From Acidobacteriota bacterium (lineage in GTDB: Bacteria; Acidobacteriota; Terriglobia; Terriglobales; Acidobacteriaceae), in contig JABBOG010000044.1 of assembly GCA_019351975.1 (NCBI GenBank), positions 1 to 32,038 on the forward strand: a stretch of DNA of 32,038 bases, written 5' to 3'. The notes beneath the pieces were generated by a model, which ran no database searches, had not been told where the DNA came from, and saw only the letters and a list, made by a program, of their open reading frames with translations. Within the stretch, counting starts at the first letter, position 1. The number at the start of each line of letters is the position of its first letter. The position numbers and the translations under genes are program-made. Shown here piece by piece: positions 24,186 to 32,038 of this stretch.

Positions 24186-24293
24186 AACAGGAGCGCTTTG
24201 TTGTGGTGGGATGAAGCTTTCTGTGTGCGTAGGAGATGCACAGCGCGGCATGTAGGTGTTCAATGAAGTCAGGTGGTTAAGGAAAGGAACGTG

Positions 24294-25880
24294 ATGGGAT
24301 ACGAGAGTTTGCGGGATTGGATCAGAGCGCTCGATAAAGCGGGGGAGTTGAAGCGCGTGAAGGCGGAGGTCTCACCCGTGCTGGAGATGGCGGAGATTGC
24401 GGATCGCGCGGCAAAGTCGGGCAAAGGCACACCACGTGCAGGTGGGCCCGCTCTGCTGTTTGAGAATGTGAAAGACTACAAGTCCGCCAGCGTGCTGATG
24501 AACCAGTTTGGCAGCGAACGGCGCATGCGTTTGGCGTTGGATGTCGAGTCGCTGGATGACGTAGCCAAACGCATTGAGACCCTGCTGCACCCCGTGGCAC
24601 CCACGGGTTTCATGGACAAGCTGAAACTCCTGCCAATGCTGGCGGAGGTGGGTGGCTTCTTCCCGAAGGTCATCGACGCAAAAAGGGCACCATGCAAAGA
24701 CGTGATTCTGCGTGGCGAAGATGTCGATGTGCTGAAGTTTCCTGTACTACAGACGTGGCCTCATGACGGTGGGCGGTTCATTACGCTGCCGTGTGTTGTG
24801 ACGCGCGATCCGAAGAGCGGAAAGCGGAACGTGGGCATGTACCGCATGCAGGTGTATGACGGAAAGACGACGGGCATGCATTGGCAACGGCAAAAGGTGG
24901 CTGCAGAGCATGCTAGGGATCGCATGCGCGCGACAGCGGACGACACTGCGGGCATGGTGGAGATGATGGCGCTCACGGCAGGCGGGACCGCTGCAGCGGA
25001 GCATACGCACACAATTCCGCAGACCGTGGTGACCAAGATACGCGGCGAGCGGATGGAAGTTGCGGTCGTAATTGGGACGGATCCGGCGACGACATTTTCG
25101 GCAATCGTACCAGCGCCGCCGGAGGTCGAGGAGTACCTTATCGCCGGTTTTCTCCGGCAGAAAGCTCTGGAGCTCGTGAAGTGCGAAACCGTCGATCTTG
25201 ATGTCCCGGCACATGCGGAGATCGTGCTCGAGGGATACGTGGAACTCGGTGAATTGCGGACCGAAGGTCCATTCGGCGATCACACTGGGTTCTACACGAT
25301 GCAGGACGAGTACCCGGTCTTCCACATCACATGCATCACGCATCGAAAGGACCCGATCTTTGCGGCCACCGTTGTAGGCAAACCGCCCATGGAAGATGCC
25401 TGGATGGGCAAAGCTGTAGAGCGGATTTTCCTCCCGCTGATGCGCTTGACGCTTCCGGAAATTGTCGATGTAAATCTGCCGGCGGAGGGCGTCTTCCATA
25501 ACCTGATGATTGTGAGCATACGCAAGAGCTATGCAGGTCACGCGCGCAAGGTAATGAGTGGAATCTGGGCGATGGGGCAGGCAATGTTCACCAAGTGTGT
25601 CATCGTCGTCGACGAGGATTGCGATGTGCAGGATGTCGCCGAGGTAACACTGCGTGTGGCAAATAATATCGACCCTGAGCGCGATATTCAGTTCACGCTC
25701 GGCCCCGTCGACTCGCTCGACCACGCCTCGCGGCTGCCAAACTTTGGCAGCAAGATGGGCATCGACGCCACTCGGAAGTGGGCTGCTGAAGGCTTTACCC
25801 GGCAGTGGCCGCAGATGCTGACCATGCCGAAAGATGTGAAGGCAAGGGTTGATGAAATTTGCAAGGGCCTGGGTTTGTAG
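24294..25880 (+). CDS. UbiD family decarboxylase
   Basis: UbiD enzymes are prenylated-FMN dependent, reversible non-oxidative decarboxylases of aromatic or unsaturated acids; in quinone pathways they decarboxylate the polyprenylated ring acid. The 528-residue protein shows MGYESLRDWIRALDKAGELK, RNVGMYRMQVYDGKTTGMHW, ELRTEGPFGDHTGFYT and a C-terminal SKMGIDATRKW. The ATG at 24294 has GGAAAGGAA just upstream. No ubiX-like flavin prenyltransferase, needed for the cofactor, lies nearby. mtnP follows after 60 bp. The true substrate (ubiquinone, menaquinone or an aromatic acid) cannot be told here. Confidence 0.92.
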   Translation: MGYESLRDWIRALDKAGELKRVKAEVSPVLEMAEIADRAAKSGKGTPRAGGPALLFENVKDYKSASVLMNQFGSERRMRLALDVESLDDVAKRIETLLHPVAPTGFMDKLKLLPMLAEVGGFFPKVIDAKRAPCKDVILRGEDVDVLKFPVLQTWPHDGGRFITLPCVVTRDPKSGKRNVGMYRMQVYDGKTTGMHWQRQKVAAEHARDRMRATADDTAGMVEMMALTAGGTAAAEHTHTIPQTVVTKIRGERMEVAVVIGTDPATTFSAIVPAPPEVEEYLIAGFLRQKALELVKCETVDLDVPAHAEIVLEGYVELGELRTEGPFGDHTGFYTMQDEYPVFHITCITHRKDPIFAATVVGKPPMEDAWMGKAVERIFLPLMRLTLPEIVDVNLPAEGVFHNLMIVSIRKSYAGHARKVMSGIWAMGQAMFTKCVIVVDEDCDVQDVAEVTLRVANNIDPERDIQFTLGPVDSLDHASRLPNFGSKMGIDATRKWAAEGFTRQWPQMLTMPKDVKARVDEICKGLGL

Positions 25881-25940
25881 CGCAAAGGATATACTGCACG
25901 GGGCGCGATGGCGCAAAGAGATTGCTCGAAGGAGATGCGT

Positions 25941-26804
25941 TTGGCGAAGGCAGAGATTGGCATCATTGGCGGCAGCGGGCTTTACAACATGGACGGGCTG
26001 TCCGAGACTTCAGAGGTACGCGTGGAGACGCCGTTCGGCGATCCGAGCGAGTCGATCGTGCTGGGTAAGCTGGAGGGACGCAAGGTTGCGTTTCTCGCGC
26101 GCCACGGCAAGGGGCACCGAATTTTGCCGAGTGAGTTGAACTTCAAGGCAAACATCTACGCACTTAAAAAGCTTGGCGTCACCAGCATCCTCAGCGTCAG
26201 CGCCGTCGGAAGCTTGAAGGAAGAGCACAAGCCCACGGACTTTGTGATCCCGGACCAATTCATCGATCGCACCTTTGCGCGGAGCAGTACCTTCTTCGGC
26301 GATGGCGTCGTAGGACACATCGCGTTTGGCGACCCTGTGTGCCCGATCGTCAGCGACGTCTTCGCAAAAGCCTGCGAAGAAACCGGCGTTGTTGGCAAGC
26401 GCGGAGGAACGTATATCTGCATGGAGGGCCCACAGTTTTCGACGCGAGCAGAGTCGAATCTCTACCGGTCGTGGGGCGCGGATGTCATCGGAATGACGAA
26501 TCTCCAGGAGGCAAAACTGGCCCGCGAAGCAGAGATCAGCTACGCAACGCTCGCCATGGTAACGGACTATGATTGCTGGTTCGAGGGCCACGACGCAGTA
26601 ACGGTGGACCAGGTGATTGCAGTGATGCATCAGAACTCTGGGAATGCACAGAAGGTCGTCAAGACCGCTGTGCGCCTCATGCCGGAAGACCTGAGCGCCA
26701 GCCCCGCCCAGACAGCTGCGAAGTTCGCGATCATGACGGACAAGAGTGCGATCCCGGCGCAGACGAAGGCTAAGCTGGAATTGCTCTACGGAAAATATTG
26801 GTAG
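25941..26804 (+). CDS. mtnP: S-methyl-5'-thioadenosine phosphorylase
   Basis: MtnP cleaves methylthioadenosine with phosphate to adenine and methylthioribose-1-phosphate, recycling the by-product of polyamine and related synthesis. The 287-residue protein shows AEIGIIGGSGLY, FLARHGKGHRILPSELNF, SVSAVGSL, the TYICMEGPQFSTRAES loop, GMTNLQEAKLAREAEI and the MTAP-type VTDYDCW, whose Asp distinguishes it from purine nucleoside phosphorylases that carry Asn. AAGGAG (25929-25934) sits 6 nt before TTG 25941 but directly abuts the in-frame ATG 25935; ATG 25908 is also possible. I prefer the TTG. The PfkB kinase follows after 32 bp. Confidence 0.92.
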   Translation: MAKAEIGIIGGSGLYNMDGLSETSEVRVETPFGDPSESIVLGKLEGRKVAFLARHGKGHRILPSELNFKANIYALKKLGVTSILSVSAVGSLKEEHKPTDFVIPDQFIDRTFARSSTFFGDGVVGHIAFGDPVCPIVSDVFAKACEETGVVGKRGGTYICMEGPQFSTRAESNLYRSWGADVIGMTNLQEAKLAREAEISYATLAMVTDYDCWFEGHDAVTVDQVIAVMHQNSGNAQKVVKTAVRLMPEDLSASPAQTAAKFAIMTDKSAIPAQTKAKLELLYGKYW

Positions 26805-26836
26805 CCTCGAGCTACATAAGTTGCATCAGGAGACGT

Positions 26837-27763
26837 ATGTCAATACTTGTAGTTGGCTCAGTGGCGTTTGATACTTTGGAGACGCCGAGCGGTAAGCGCG
26901 GACGCGTGCTCGGTGGTGCAGCGACGCACTTCGCGTTGGCAGCAAGCTTCTTTACGGACGTCCGTGTCGTCGGCGTCGTCGGCGATGATTTTCTGCCAGA
27001 GCATGAAGCTGTTCTCACCTCCAAGGGCGTGGACACGGCAGGCATTGAACGCGCCGAAGGGAAGAGCTTTCACTGGACCGGCAGCTACGTAAAGGACCTG
27101 AACAGCGCCGAGACGCTGGCGACAGATCTCAACGTCTTCGCAGCGTTTGAGCCAAAGATCCCATCCAGCTACCTCGACTCCGAATTTCTCTTCCTCGCCA
27201 ATATCGATCCTGTACTTCAATCGAGGGTGCGGGCGCAGATGCCACACGTAAAGATGGTTGCGGGCGACACAATGAACTACTGGATTGGAGCACATCGCGA
27301 CGACCTTCTGAAGGTCTTGCGCGAGCTGGATATCCTGCTGATCAACGACGCAGAGGTGCGCATGCTCAGCGGCGAACCAAACGGCCTGCGCGGCGCAGAA
27401 TCCGTCATGGCAATGGGACCGAAAACCTTGGTGGTAAAGCACGGTGAGTACGGCTCGACAGCATACTTTTCTTCGCGAAGCTTCAACGAGAGCGCGACCA
27501 GAAAACCCTTCCGCACACCAACCATGCCCCTGGGTGAAGTGGTGGACCCGACAGGCGCAGGTGACTCATTTGCCGGTGGGTTCTACGGCTACATCGCGTC
27601 GCAGCCCACAGTCACGCCGGATGTCTTCCGCAAGGCCATGTTCTATGGCAGCGTCATGGGATCGTTCGCCGTAGAGGCATTCGGAACCGAGCGACTGCAG
27701 CGCACCACACGCTCTGAGATCGACGAGCGCTTCGAACACCTGAAGGAAATCTCGCACCTCTAG
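26837..27763 (+). CDS. PfkB family sugar/nucleoside kinase
   Basis: This 308-residue ribokinase-fold kinase phosphorylates a hydroxymethyl group with ATP. Signatures are the start VVGSVAFDTLETPSGKRGRV, LGGAATHFALAAS (PfkB signature 1 region) and DPTGAGDSFAGGF with catalytic base Asp243 (signature 2). The pattern is nearer to adenosine- or ribose-type members than to phosphofructokinase, but the substrate is not decided. ATG 26837 follows CAGGAG. It sits directly behind mtnP, so a nucleoside or methylthioribose-derived substrate is a reasonable guess. The membrane glycosyltransferase begins 8 bp after its stop. Confidence 0.88.
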   Translation: MSILVVGSVAFDTLETPSGKRGRVLGGAATHFALAASFFTDVRVVGVVGDDFLPEHEAVLTSKGVDTAGIERAEGKSFHWTGSYVKDLNSAETLATDLNVFAAFEPKIPSSYLDSEFLFLANIDPVLQSRVRAQMPHVKMVAGDTMNYWIGAHRDDLLKVLRELDILLINDAEVRMLSGEPNGLRGAESVMAMGPKTLVVKHGEYGSTAYFSSRSFNESATRKPFRTPTMPLGEVVDPTGAGDSFAGGFYGYIASQPTVTPDVFRKAMFYGSVMGSFAVEAFGTERLQRTTRSEIDERFEHLKEISHL

Positions 27764-27771
27764 AGATCACT

Positions 27772-29529
27772 ATGGCGAGATCATTGTCAGAGCGTCGCGC
27801 GAAGCGGGAGTCAAAGACCTTAGAGCTCGGACGAAAAAGCAGCCGGAAAGGATCGTTTCGCGAAGCGCCCGTCTGGGTTCCGGGCGATCCTGAGGCGGTG
27901 AGGCCCACCGTCCCAGGCGAGACGTACCCACTTTTCGTCGCCGCGATCATTCTCGGTTTCATCGCTCTGTTTGTAAGCTATCACCGCGGCTACATGCTGC
28001 TCTACGGCGACGCTGTCGCGCATCTCGCGAATGCGCGGCGCATCCTTGACTCCAGATGGCCCGGAATGGCGCAACTCGGCGGCGTGTGGCTTCCATTGCC
28101 GCATATCCTGATGCTGCCCTTCATCATGAATCTACAGATGTGGCAGACCGGATTGGCTGCCGCACCCATGTCTCTGATCAGCTTTGCGGCGAGCGTTGCA
28201 GGCGTGTGGCGTCTCTCCCGACGCTTGATGCGGCTGCGTTGGGCACTCGTCGCAACGACCTTCTACGCTCTCAACCCAAATCTGCTGTATCTGGCAACGA
28301 CGGCCATGACTGAGACGCTGTTTCTGGCAATCTTTGTGTGGTCGACGATCGCGACAATGGAAGGAATCGCCGCGCTGCGCGCAAAGGACGCAGTGACCGC
28401 CCGCGCCCGCATGATGCTAGCCGGCCTTCTCGTCCCGGCCGAGGTCATGACGCGCTACGACGGATGGATTGTTGGCGCTGTGGTGTGGGCATGCTTCGCC
28501 TGGGCACTGTGGCGGTGCGATGCCACGATCCGCCGACAGATGAGAGTATGGTTTGCTGTCTTCACCGTCCTGTGCGTTGCGGGTCCGCTATTCTGGTTCT
28601 GGTACAACCACCATTTTGATGGTGACTGGCTGGACTTCATGCGCGGTCCCTATTCGGCTGCCCAGATCGAGCGACGAACCGCGCCACCCGGCCAGCATTA
28701 CCGTGGCTGGCACAATATGGGTTGGTCGGCGTTATTCTACGCGCGTACCGCACAGATCGACGCAGCAGCATGGGAGACAGGCTTTGGCTTGATGGCTGCG
28801 GCCCTCTATGGCCTATGGCGTTCATGGCGGCGCAGGGCAGTCGTCGAGGTCCGAGCGCGCGCGGAGGGGTTCGCGGCAATCCTATGGATTCCGCTGCCGT
28901 TTTACATCTATGCCGTCGCGTACAGCTCCGTACCCATCTTCATTCCCCAGCTCTGGCCTCACGCCTACTACAACGCCCGCTACGGAATGGAGTTGCTTCC
29001 AGCGCTGGCAATCTACGCAGCTCTAGCCGCCGAGCGCTTGGAGATCTGCTTCCAGAGCAGAGCATCGAACGGGGCGCGTGCTGCAGTCAGGTTCTGGCAG
29101 CCGATCGCCATGGTACTATGCGCGCTCAATTGCCTCGTTATGATGTACATGATTCCGCTCGTGCTCAAAGAAGCGATGGTGAATTCCACGACGCGCGTCT
29201 CGCTGGAGCAGGCTTTGGCGACGTCGCTGGAGTCGATACCCCAAAATGTTCCCGTAATGATGTCGCTCACCAACCACGTTGGAGCCGTCCAGACCTCTGG
29301 CCGAACTCTCCGCAGCATGATCAGCGAAAACGATGAGCAGGCATGGGAGGCTGCGCTTCACGATCCCGCCGCGCGCGCCGCCTATGTCATCGCGCTCGTC
29401 GGAGACCCCGTGGCTAAGGCCGTCACAGAGCACCCGCAGGGCCTGCAGGAGATCGAGGTGATCTGCACCACGGGCCAGCCGTGTGCCAAGGTCTACCAAT
29501 CCACGCAATGGCACCCAGCATCGAAATAG
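27772..29529 (+). CDS. GT-C type membrane glycosyltransferase
   Basis: This 585-residue integral membrane protein has a basic N-terminal tail (about 1-45), then some ten hydrophobic helices. The first loop reads LLYGDAVAHLANARRILDSR, in which the Asp-containing GD-x2-H pattern is the usual catalytic site of GT-C enzymes that use polyprenyl-phosphate sugars on the periplasmic side. QLGGVWLPLPHILMLPF and TAMTETLFLAIFVW are also typical. The C-terminal soluble part (from about 490) is short. It lies 8 bp after the kinase, although its likely envelope role does not fit the salvage genes, so it may simply share the transcript. Confidence 0.85.
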   Translation: MARSLSERRAKRESKTLELGRKSSRKGSFREAPVWVPGDPEAVRPTVPGETYPLFVAAIILGFIALFVSYHRGYMLLYGDAVAHLANARRILDSRWPGMAQLGGVWLPLPHILMLPFIMNLQMWQTGLAAAPMSLISFAASVAGVWRLSRRLMRLRWALVATTFYALNPNLLYLATTAMTETLFLAIFVWSTIATMEGIAALRAKDAVTARARMMLAGLLVPAEVMTRYDGWIVGAVVWACFAWALWRCDATIRRQMRVWFAVFTVLCVAGPLFWFWYNHHFDGDWLDFMRGPYSAAQIERRTAPPGQHYRGWHNMGWSALFYARTAQIDAAAWETGFGLMAAALYGLWRSWRRRAVVEVRARAEGFAAILWIPLPFYIYAVAYSSVPIFIPQLWPHAYYNARYGMELLPALAIYAALAAERLEICFQSRASNGARAAVRFWQPIAMVLCALNCLVMMYMIPLVLKEAMVNSTTRVSLEQALATSLESIPQNVPVMMSLTNHVGAVQTSGRTLRSMISENDEQAWEAALHDPAARAAYVIALVGDPVAKAVTEHPQGLQEIEVICTTGQPCAKVYQSTQWHPASK

Positions 29530-29634
29530 CGCGTAAAAGCCACGCCATAGCGCATAGCTGCATCACAATCTATGTCTGACACGAAGGTTCGGTGAGGAAC
29601 GCGCCACCGGGCATCAACGCTATCAACCTACCGT

Positions 29635-29663
29635 TTGCCACTCTCGTCTGCACGAGAAAATAC
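29635..29663 (+). promoter_or_regulatory. possible promoter with internal palindrome upstream of the DUF892 gene
   Basis: TTGCCA (29635-29640) could be a -35 element. TCTCGT-ctgc-ACGAGA (29642-29657) is a 6-bp-arm inverted repeat in the spacer, and a weak -10-like AAATAC follows at 29658. The palindrome would suit an operator or dimeric regulator site. Speculative. Confidence 0.25.
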
Positions 29664-29698
29664 GCGCGGGTGGGAAACAATTCGAAGGAGTACGGGCC

Positions 29699-30208
29699 AT
29701 GGGAGTTTTTACACCGGATGTAAACAACCTGCGTGAGTTATATATCGCAAAGCTGGAACACACCTTGAATAGTGAACGGCAGATTGCAGATAAGGGTCTG
29801 CCTGCGATGATCGAAAAGTCGACCAATCCGCAGCTGCAACAAGCTTTCCGCAAGCATTTTGAGGAAACCAGAGAGCACGTCTCCCGCCTCGAGCAGATCC
29901 TTAGCTCCAACAAGGGAGAAGCCAGCGATTCAAAATGCAAAATCACCGCAGCGATGATCAGCGCTGCAGAGTCAGAGATCGGCGATGCTGCTAATGAGGG
30001 TATCCGCGATGTGATCTTGATTGCCGCAGGCAATGGAATTGAGCACCATGAGATTGCAACCTACGGAACACTTCGTACATGGGCCCAGATCCTTGGAGAA
30101 AAGCAGGATGCAGCGATCCTGGAAAAGACCTTGGGTGAAGAACGTAACGCCGATGAGTTGCTCACCCGGCTTTCGCAGCAGATCAACGTAGAAGCACCCG
30201 TAGCGTAA
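29699..30208 (+). CDS. ferritin-like DUF892 (YciE/YciF) family protein
   Basis: This 169-residue all-helical protein matches the DUF892 layout: LRELYIAKLEHTLNSERQIA at the start, QAFRKHFEETREHVSRLEQI in helix 2, DVILIAAGNGIEHHEIATYG in helix 3 and EKTLGEERNADELLTRLSQQ in helix 4. The Glu and His residues of ERQ, EETREH, EHHEIA and EERNAD are positioned like a di-iron site of ferritin-like proteins. Relatives are induced by osmotic and stationary-phase stress. ATG 29699 has AAGGAG 9 nt upstream. A hairpin follows, so it is likely monocistronic. Confidence 0.88.
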   Translation: MGVFTPDVNNLRELYIAKLEHTLNSERQIADKGLPAMIEKSTNPQLQQAFRKHFEETREHVSRLEQILSSNKGEASDSKCKITAAMISAAESEIGDAANEGIRDVILIAAGNGIEHHEIATYGTLRTWAQILGEKQDAAILEKTLGEERNADELLTRLSQQINVEAPVA

Positions 30209-30245
30209 GCGCGACCTGCATTTCTTGAGTACGGAAGGGAAGCTT

Positions 30246-30279
30246 CAGGACAGAGTGGTGAGCTTGCCACTCTGTCCTG
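30246..30279 (+). terminator. 13-bp hairpin after the DUF892 gene
   Basis: Perfect arms CAGGACAGAGTGG and CCACTCTGTCCTG around an 8-nt loop, 38 bases after the stop. No T-run follows; it may end the DUF892 message from the left and the tRNA transcript from the right. Confidence 0.6.
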
Positions 30280-30330
30280 CGTTATAGCGATTCAGATACC
30301 CGGCCAACTACCATCCAAAATGCAGAATTG

Positions 30331-30418
30331 TGGCGGAGAGACAGGGATTCGAACCCTGGATACCTTGCGGTATACACGCTTTCCAAGCGTGCGCCTTCAG
30401 CCACTCGGCCATCTCTCC
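30331..30418 (-). tRNA. tRNA-Ser (anticodon GGA)
   Basis: Minus-strand class II tRNA of 88 nt including an encoded CCA. Acceptor GGAGAGA pairs with TCTCTCC, discriminator G, D arm GCCGAGTGGCTGAAGGC, anticodon stem CACGC/GCGTG with loop TTGGAAA (anticodon bases at 30382-30384), a long variable arm TATACC-gcaa-GGTAT, and T loop GTTCGAATCC. The long variable arm and GGA anticodon fix it as serine (UCC/UCU codons). Confidence 0.97.
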
Positions 30419-30547
30419 AACGCCCTAGATCAACTTCACCAATGTACCATAGCGCGGCTGGAAACACCGACCGAAGATGTCGCCCCGCCAGATGCAATAC
30501 TAGCGTTCATGTCTGATAACACATATTCTGTATAGCTACAGTGTAGG

Positions 30548-31745
30548 CGCAAAGCAGTGTGAGCTTGTGGCAGGCCCAGCGGTTGGTGGCGGCGGAGCCC
30601 TGATCCACAAGGGTCGTGGACGGGCGGCAAGCAATAAGCTGGGCGCAGGCAGTTGATCCTGGAATTGGTTCGGCAGAACTATCGTGACTTTGGGCCGACG
30701 CTCGCATCTGAGGTGCTGCTGGAGCGCCACGGAGTTGAGGTCTCACGCGAGACCTTGCGCAAGTGGATGGTCGAGGACGGCGCGTGGCTATCGCGCAAGC
30801 AGCGCAGGAGCTTCCACCAGCCGCCCCTTCGGCGGGAGAGCTACAGCGAGCTGATCCAGATCGACGGCAGCGACCACCGCTGGTTCGAGCAGCGTGGTGA
30901 ACCCTGCACGCTGCTGGTCTTCATCGACGATGCGACCAGCAAGCTGATGCAGCTCCGCTTCGTGCCCAGCGAGAGTACGGACTCCTACTTCGAAGCCTTA
31001 CAAGGCTATCTCCAGACGCATGGATGCCCTGTTGCCTTCTACTCGGACAAGCACACAGTCTTTCGCGTCGGTCGGCAGAACACGAAGTGCGGCGCAGGGA
31101 TGACGCAGTTTGGACGTGCGCTGGCGGGGTCAGGCGAAGGGCCGCGTCGAGCGTGCAAACCTTACGCTGCAGGATCGCCTGGTGAAGGAGTTTCGGCTCG
31201 CCGAGGTCTCCATCATCGAAGCTGGTAACGCCTTCCTGCCAGGCTTCATGGAGCGCTTCAACGAACGCTTCGCCTTGCGTCCCGTAAAGACCCAAGACCT
31301 GCACCGAACTCTGAATGTGCCAGCATCTCGCCTGAAGGACATCCTGTGTCATTGCGAGCAGCGCTACGTAGGTGCACAACTTCACTTCCATTACGACCGC
31401 AGGCAGATCATCCTGGATCGCAGCCAGCTCAGCGAAGGGCTTGCCGGCCAATACGTCGACTTGTACGACTTCGGAGACGGGCGGCTGGAGGTGCGTTTCA
31501 AGGGACGTGTGCTTCCCTACCGCACCTTCCACAAGGATCAGCGAGTCAACGCCGCAGCCACCGTTGAGAACAAGAGACTCGGTCATGCTCTTACGATCAT
31601 CAAGGCACAGCAGGATCTGAAGAGCCAGCCGAAAGTCAAAACCAACAGCGAGAAGACCGGCTATAAGAAAACTCCACGTCAACTCTTCGTCCCCGATTAC
31701 AAAGCAGAAATCGCTGCCGCACCCACGGTGGAAATGACAGCCTGA
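30548..31745 (+). pseudogene. decayed ISNCY-type transposase
   Basis: Three reading frames carry successive parts of one transposase. Frame A (about 30548-30652) ends GGGGALIHKGRGRAASNKLGAG and then hits TGA. Frame B (30653 to about 31126) reads ELVRQNYRDFGPTLASEVLL, RETLRKWMVEDGAWLSRKQR, ELIQIDGSDHRWFEQ and FYSDKHTVFR, giving two of the DDE aspartates. Frame C (about 31128-31745) resumes at QAKGRVERANLTLQDRLVKEF, with the catalytic Glu in GRVER. About 12 residues expected between FGRALA and QAKGR are missing, implying a frame-breaking deletion of roughly 33-34 bases at 31127-31130. The N-terminal helix-turn-helix part is absent. Not functional. Confidence 0.88.
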
Positions 31746-31792
31746 TGGAAAGCGTGGAACGACGAAACTGTCCCACCCTTTCCACAGCCCTT

Positions 31793-31818
31793 GGAAACCG
31801 CCAGAGAACGGCGGTTCC
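31793..31818 (+). terminator. hairpin downstream of the transposase remnant
   Basis: GGAAACCGCC and GGCGGTTCC pair (one bulged A) around AGAGAAC, 48 bases after the transposase stop. No T-run. Probably part of the IS 3' region. Confidence 0.45.
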
Positions 31819-31866
31819 CACATTACGCACCGCACCACGACGACTACAAAGAAGAAAGACTTATAC

Positions 31867-31903
31867 TGTCACTTCTAACGAGCGAAGTTCCTGTTAGTTC
31901 TAA
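31867..31903 (+). repeat. paired TGT-N3-TTCTAA motifs, possible IS right end
   Basis: TGTCACTTCTAA at 31867-31878 and TGTTAGTTCTAA at 31892-31903 share TGT-N3-TTCTAA at a 25-bp period, about 120 bases past the transposase stop. Repeated motifs of this sort are usual transposase binding sites at IS ends. No matching inverted copy is visible left of 30548, in line with a lost left end. Confidence 0.4.
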
Positions 31904-31938
31904 AAAGCACCAACATACATAACAGCTTGGCTCTCAAC

Positions 31939-32037
31939 TCAACCCTCTTTGCGCGTGCGCTTACGAGCGATACTCTTCCGTGTCCAGGGTTCACTGTGCT
32001 TGTGAGCTTCACAAGACGTCGCTCGCGTAGAACCTTG
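31939..32037 (-). CDS. possible 3' end of a small basic protein
   Basis: A minus-strand frame enters from the right edge and ends at TGA 31939-31941. Its last 32 residues include CEAHKHSEPWTRKSIARKRT and end RKEG, a Lys/Arg-rich tail that looks protein-like. The fragment is too short to assign, and it may be chance. Confidence 0.25.
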   Translation of the reverse strand, partial: QGSTRATSCEAHKHSEPWTRKSIARKRTRKEG

Positions 32038-32038
32038 A

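Noticed and set aside
24747-25916. 389-codon minus-strand frame opposite the UbiD gene
   Set aside because: The plus strand carries full UbiD motifs; the antisense frame is His/Arg/Cys-rich without family features.
30331-31745. Genomic island integrated at the tRNA-Ser 3' end
   Set aside because: The IS remnant lies on the 5' side of the tRNA, there is no integrase, and no duplicated tRNA 3' segment is seen.

Overview
The window reads like a chromosomal segment of an Acidobacteriota bacterium of the Terriglobia type (Granulicella, Terriglobus or Edaphobacter relatives). The grounds are a large Oar-like TonB-dependent receptor with an N-terminal carboxypeptidase-regulatory domain, a DUF1800/DUF1501 exported pair, and housekeeping proteins of the style common in that phylum. 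The assignment is an inference from gene content, not from a marker gene. Coding is dense and mostly housekeeping, and I see no phage, CRISPR array or obvious defence island.

Left part (1-9.7 kb): a frameshifted gene tail, DUF2164, accA (short form without the usual N-terminal helices), a CPBP-type membrane protein with a degenerate active site, an aquaporin-family channel (minus), a 59-residue zinc-ribbon protein, an amidinotransferase-fold protein with Ser where the catalytic Cys is expected, an RlpA-like DPBB protein (minus), thiD, and two related GT4 glycosyltransferases (minus) that enclose a plus-strand thiS. The plus strand is extremely C-rich over the first 7 kb, even inside minus-strand genes.

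Middle (9.9-17.6 kb): the TonB-dependent receptor converges with a two-gene minus-strand unit encoding a DUF1800 and a DUF1501 protein, both with export signals. A strong hairpin sits in the 324-bp gap between them. A small, very basic, AT-hook-like protein follows.

Right-centre (17.8-29.5 kb): lnt and prfB are 4 bp apart, and prfB carries the classical +1 programmed frameshift. They converge with a sua5-ydcF pair on the minus strand. Then come a SpoU-family RNA methyltransferase overlapping rarA by ATGA, a UbiD-family decarboxylase, mtnP, a PfkB kinase and a GT-C membrane glycosyltransferase. The last four are closely spaced on the plus strand, and mtnP with the kinase suggests nucleoside salvage.

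Right end (29.6-32.0 kb): a DUF892 ferritin-like stress protein, tRNA-Ser(GGA) on the minus strand, and a decayed ISNCY-type transposase with at least two frame disruptions and a lost N-terminus. Repeats near its right side look like a surviving IS end. The strongest leads are the active-site losses in the amidinotransferase and CPBP proteins, the truncated AccA, and the paralogous glycosyltransferases around thiS. I do not see a convincing undescribed multi-gene system.
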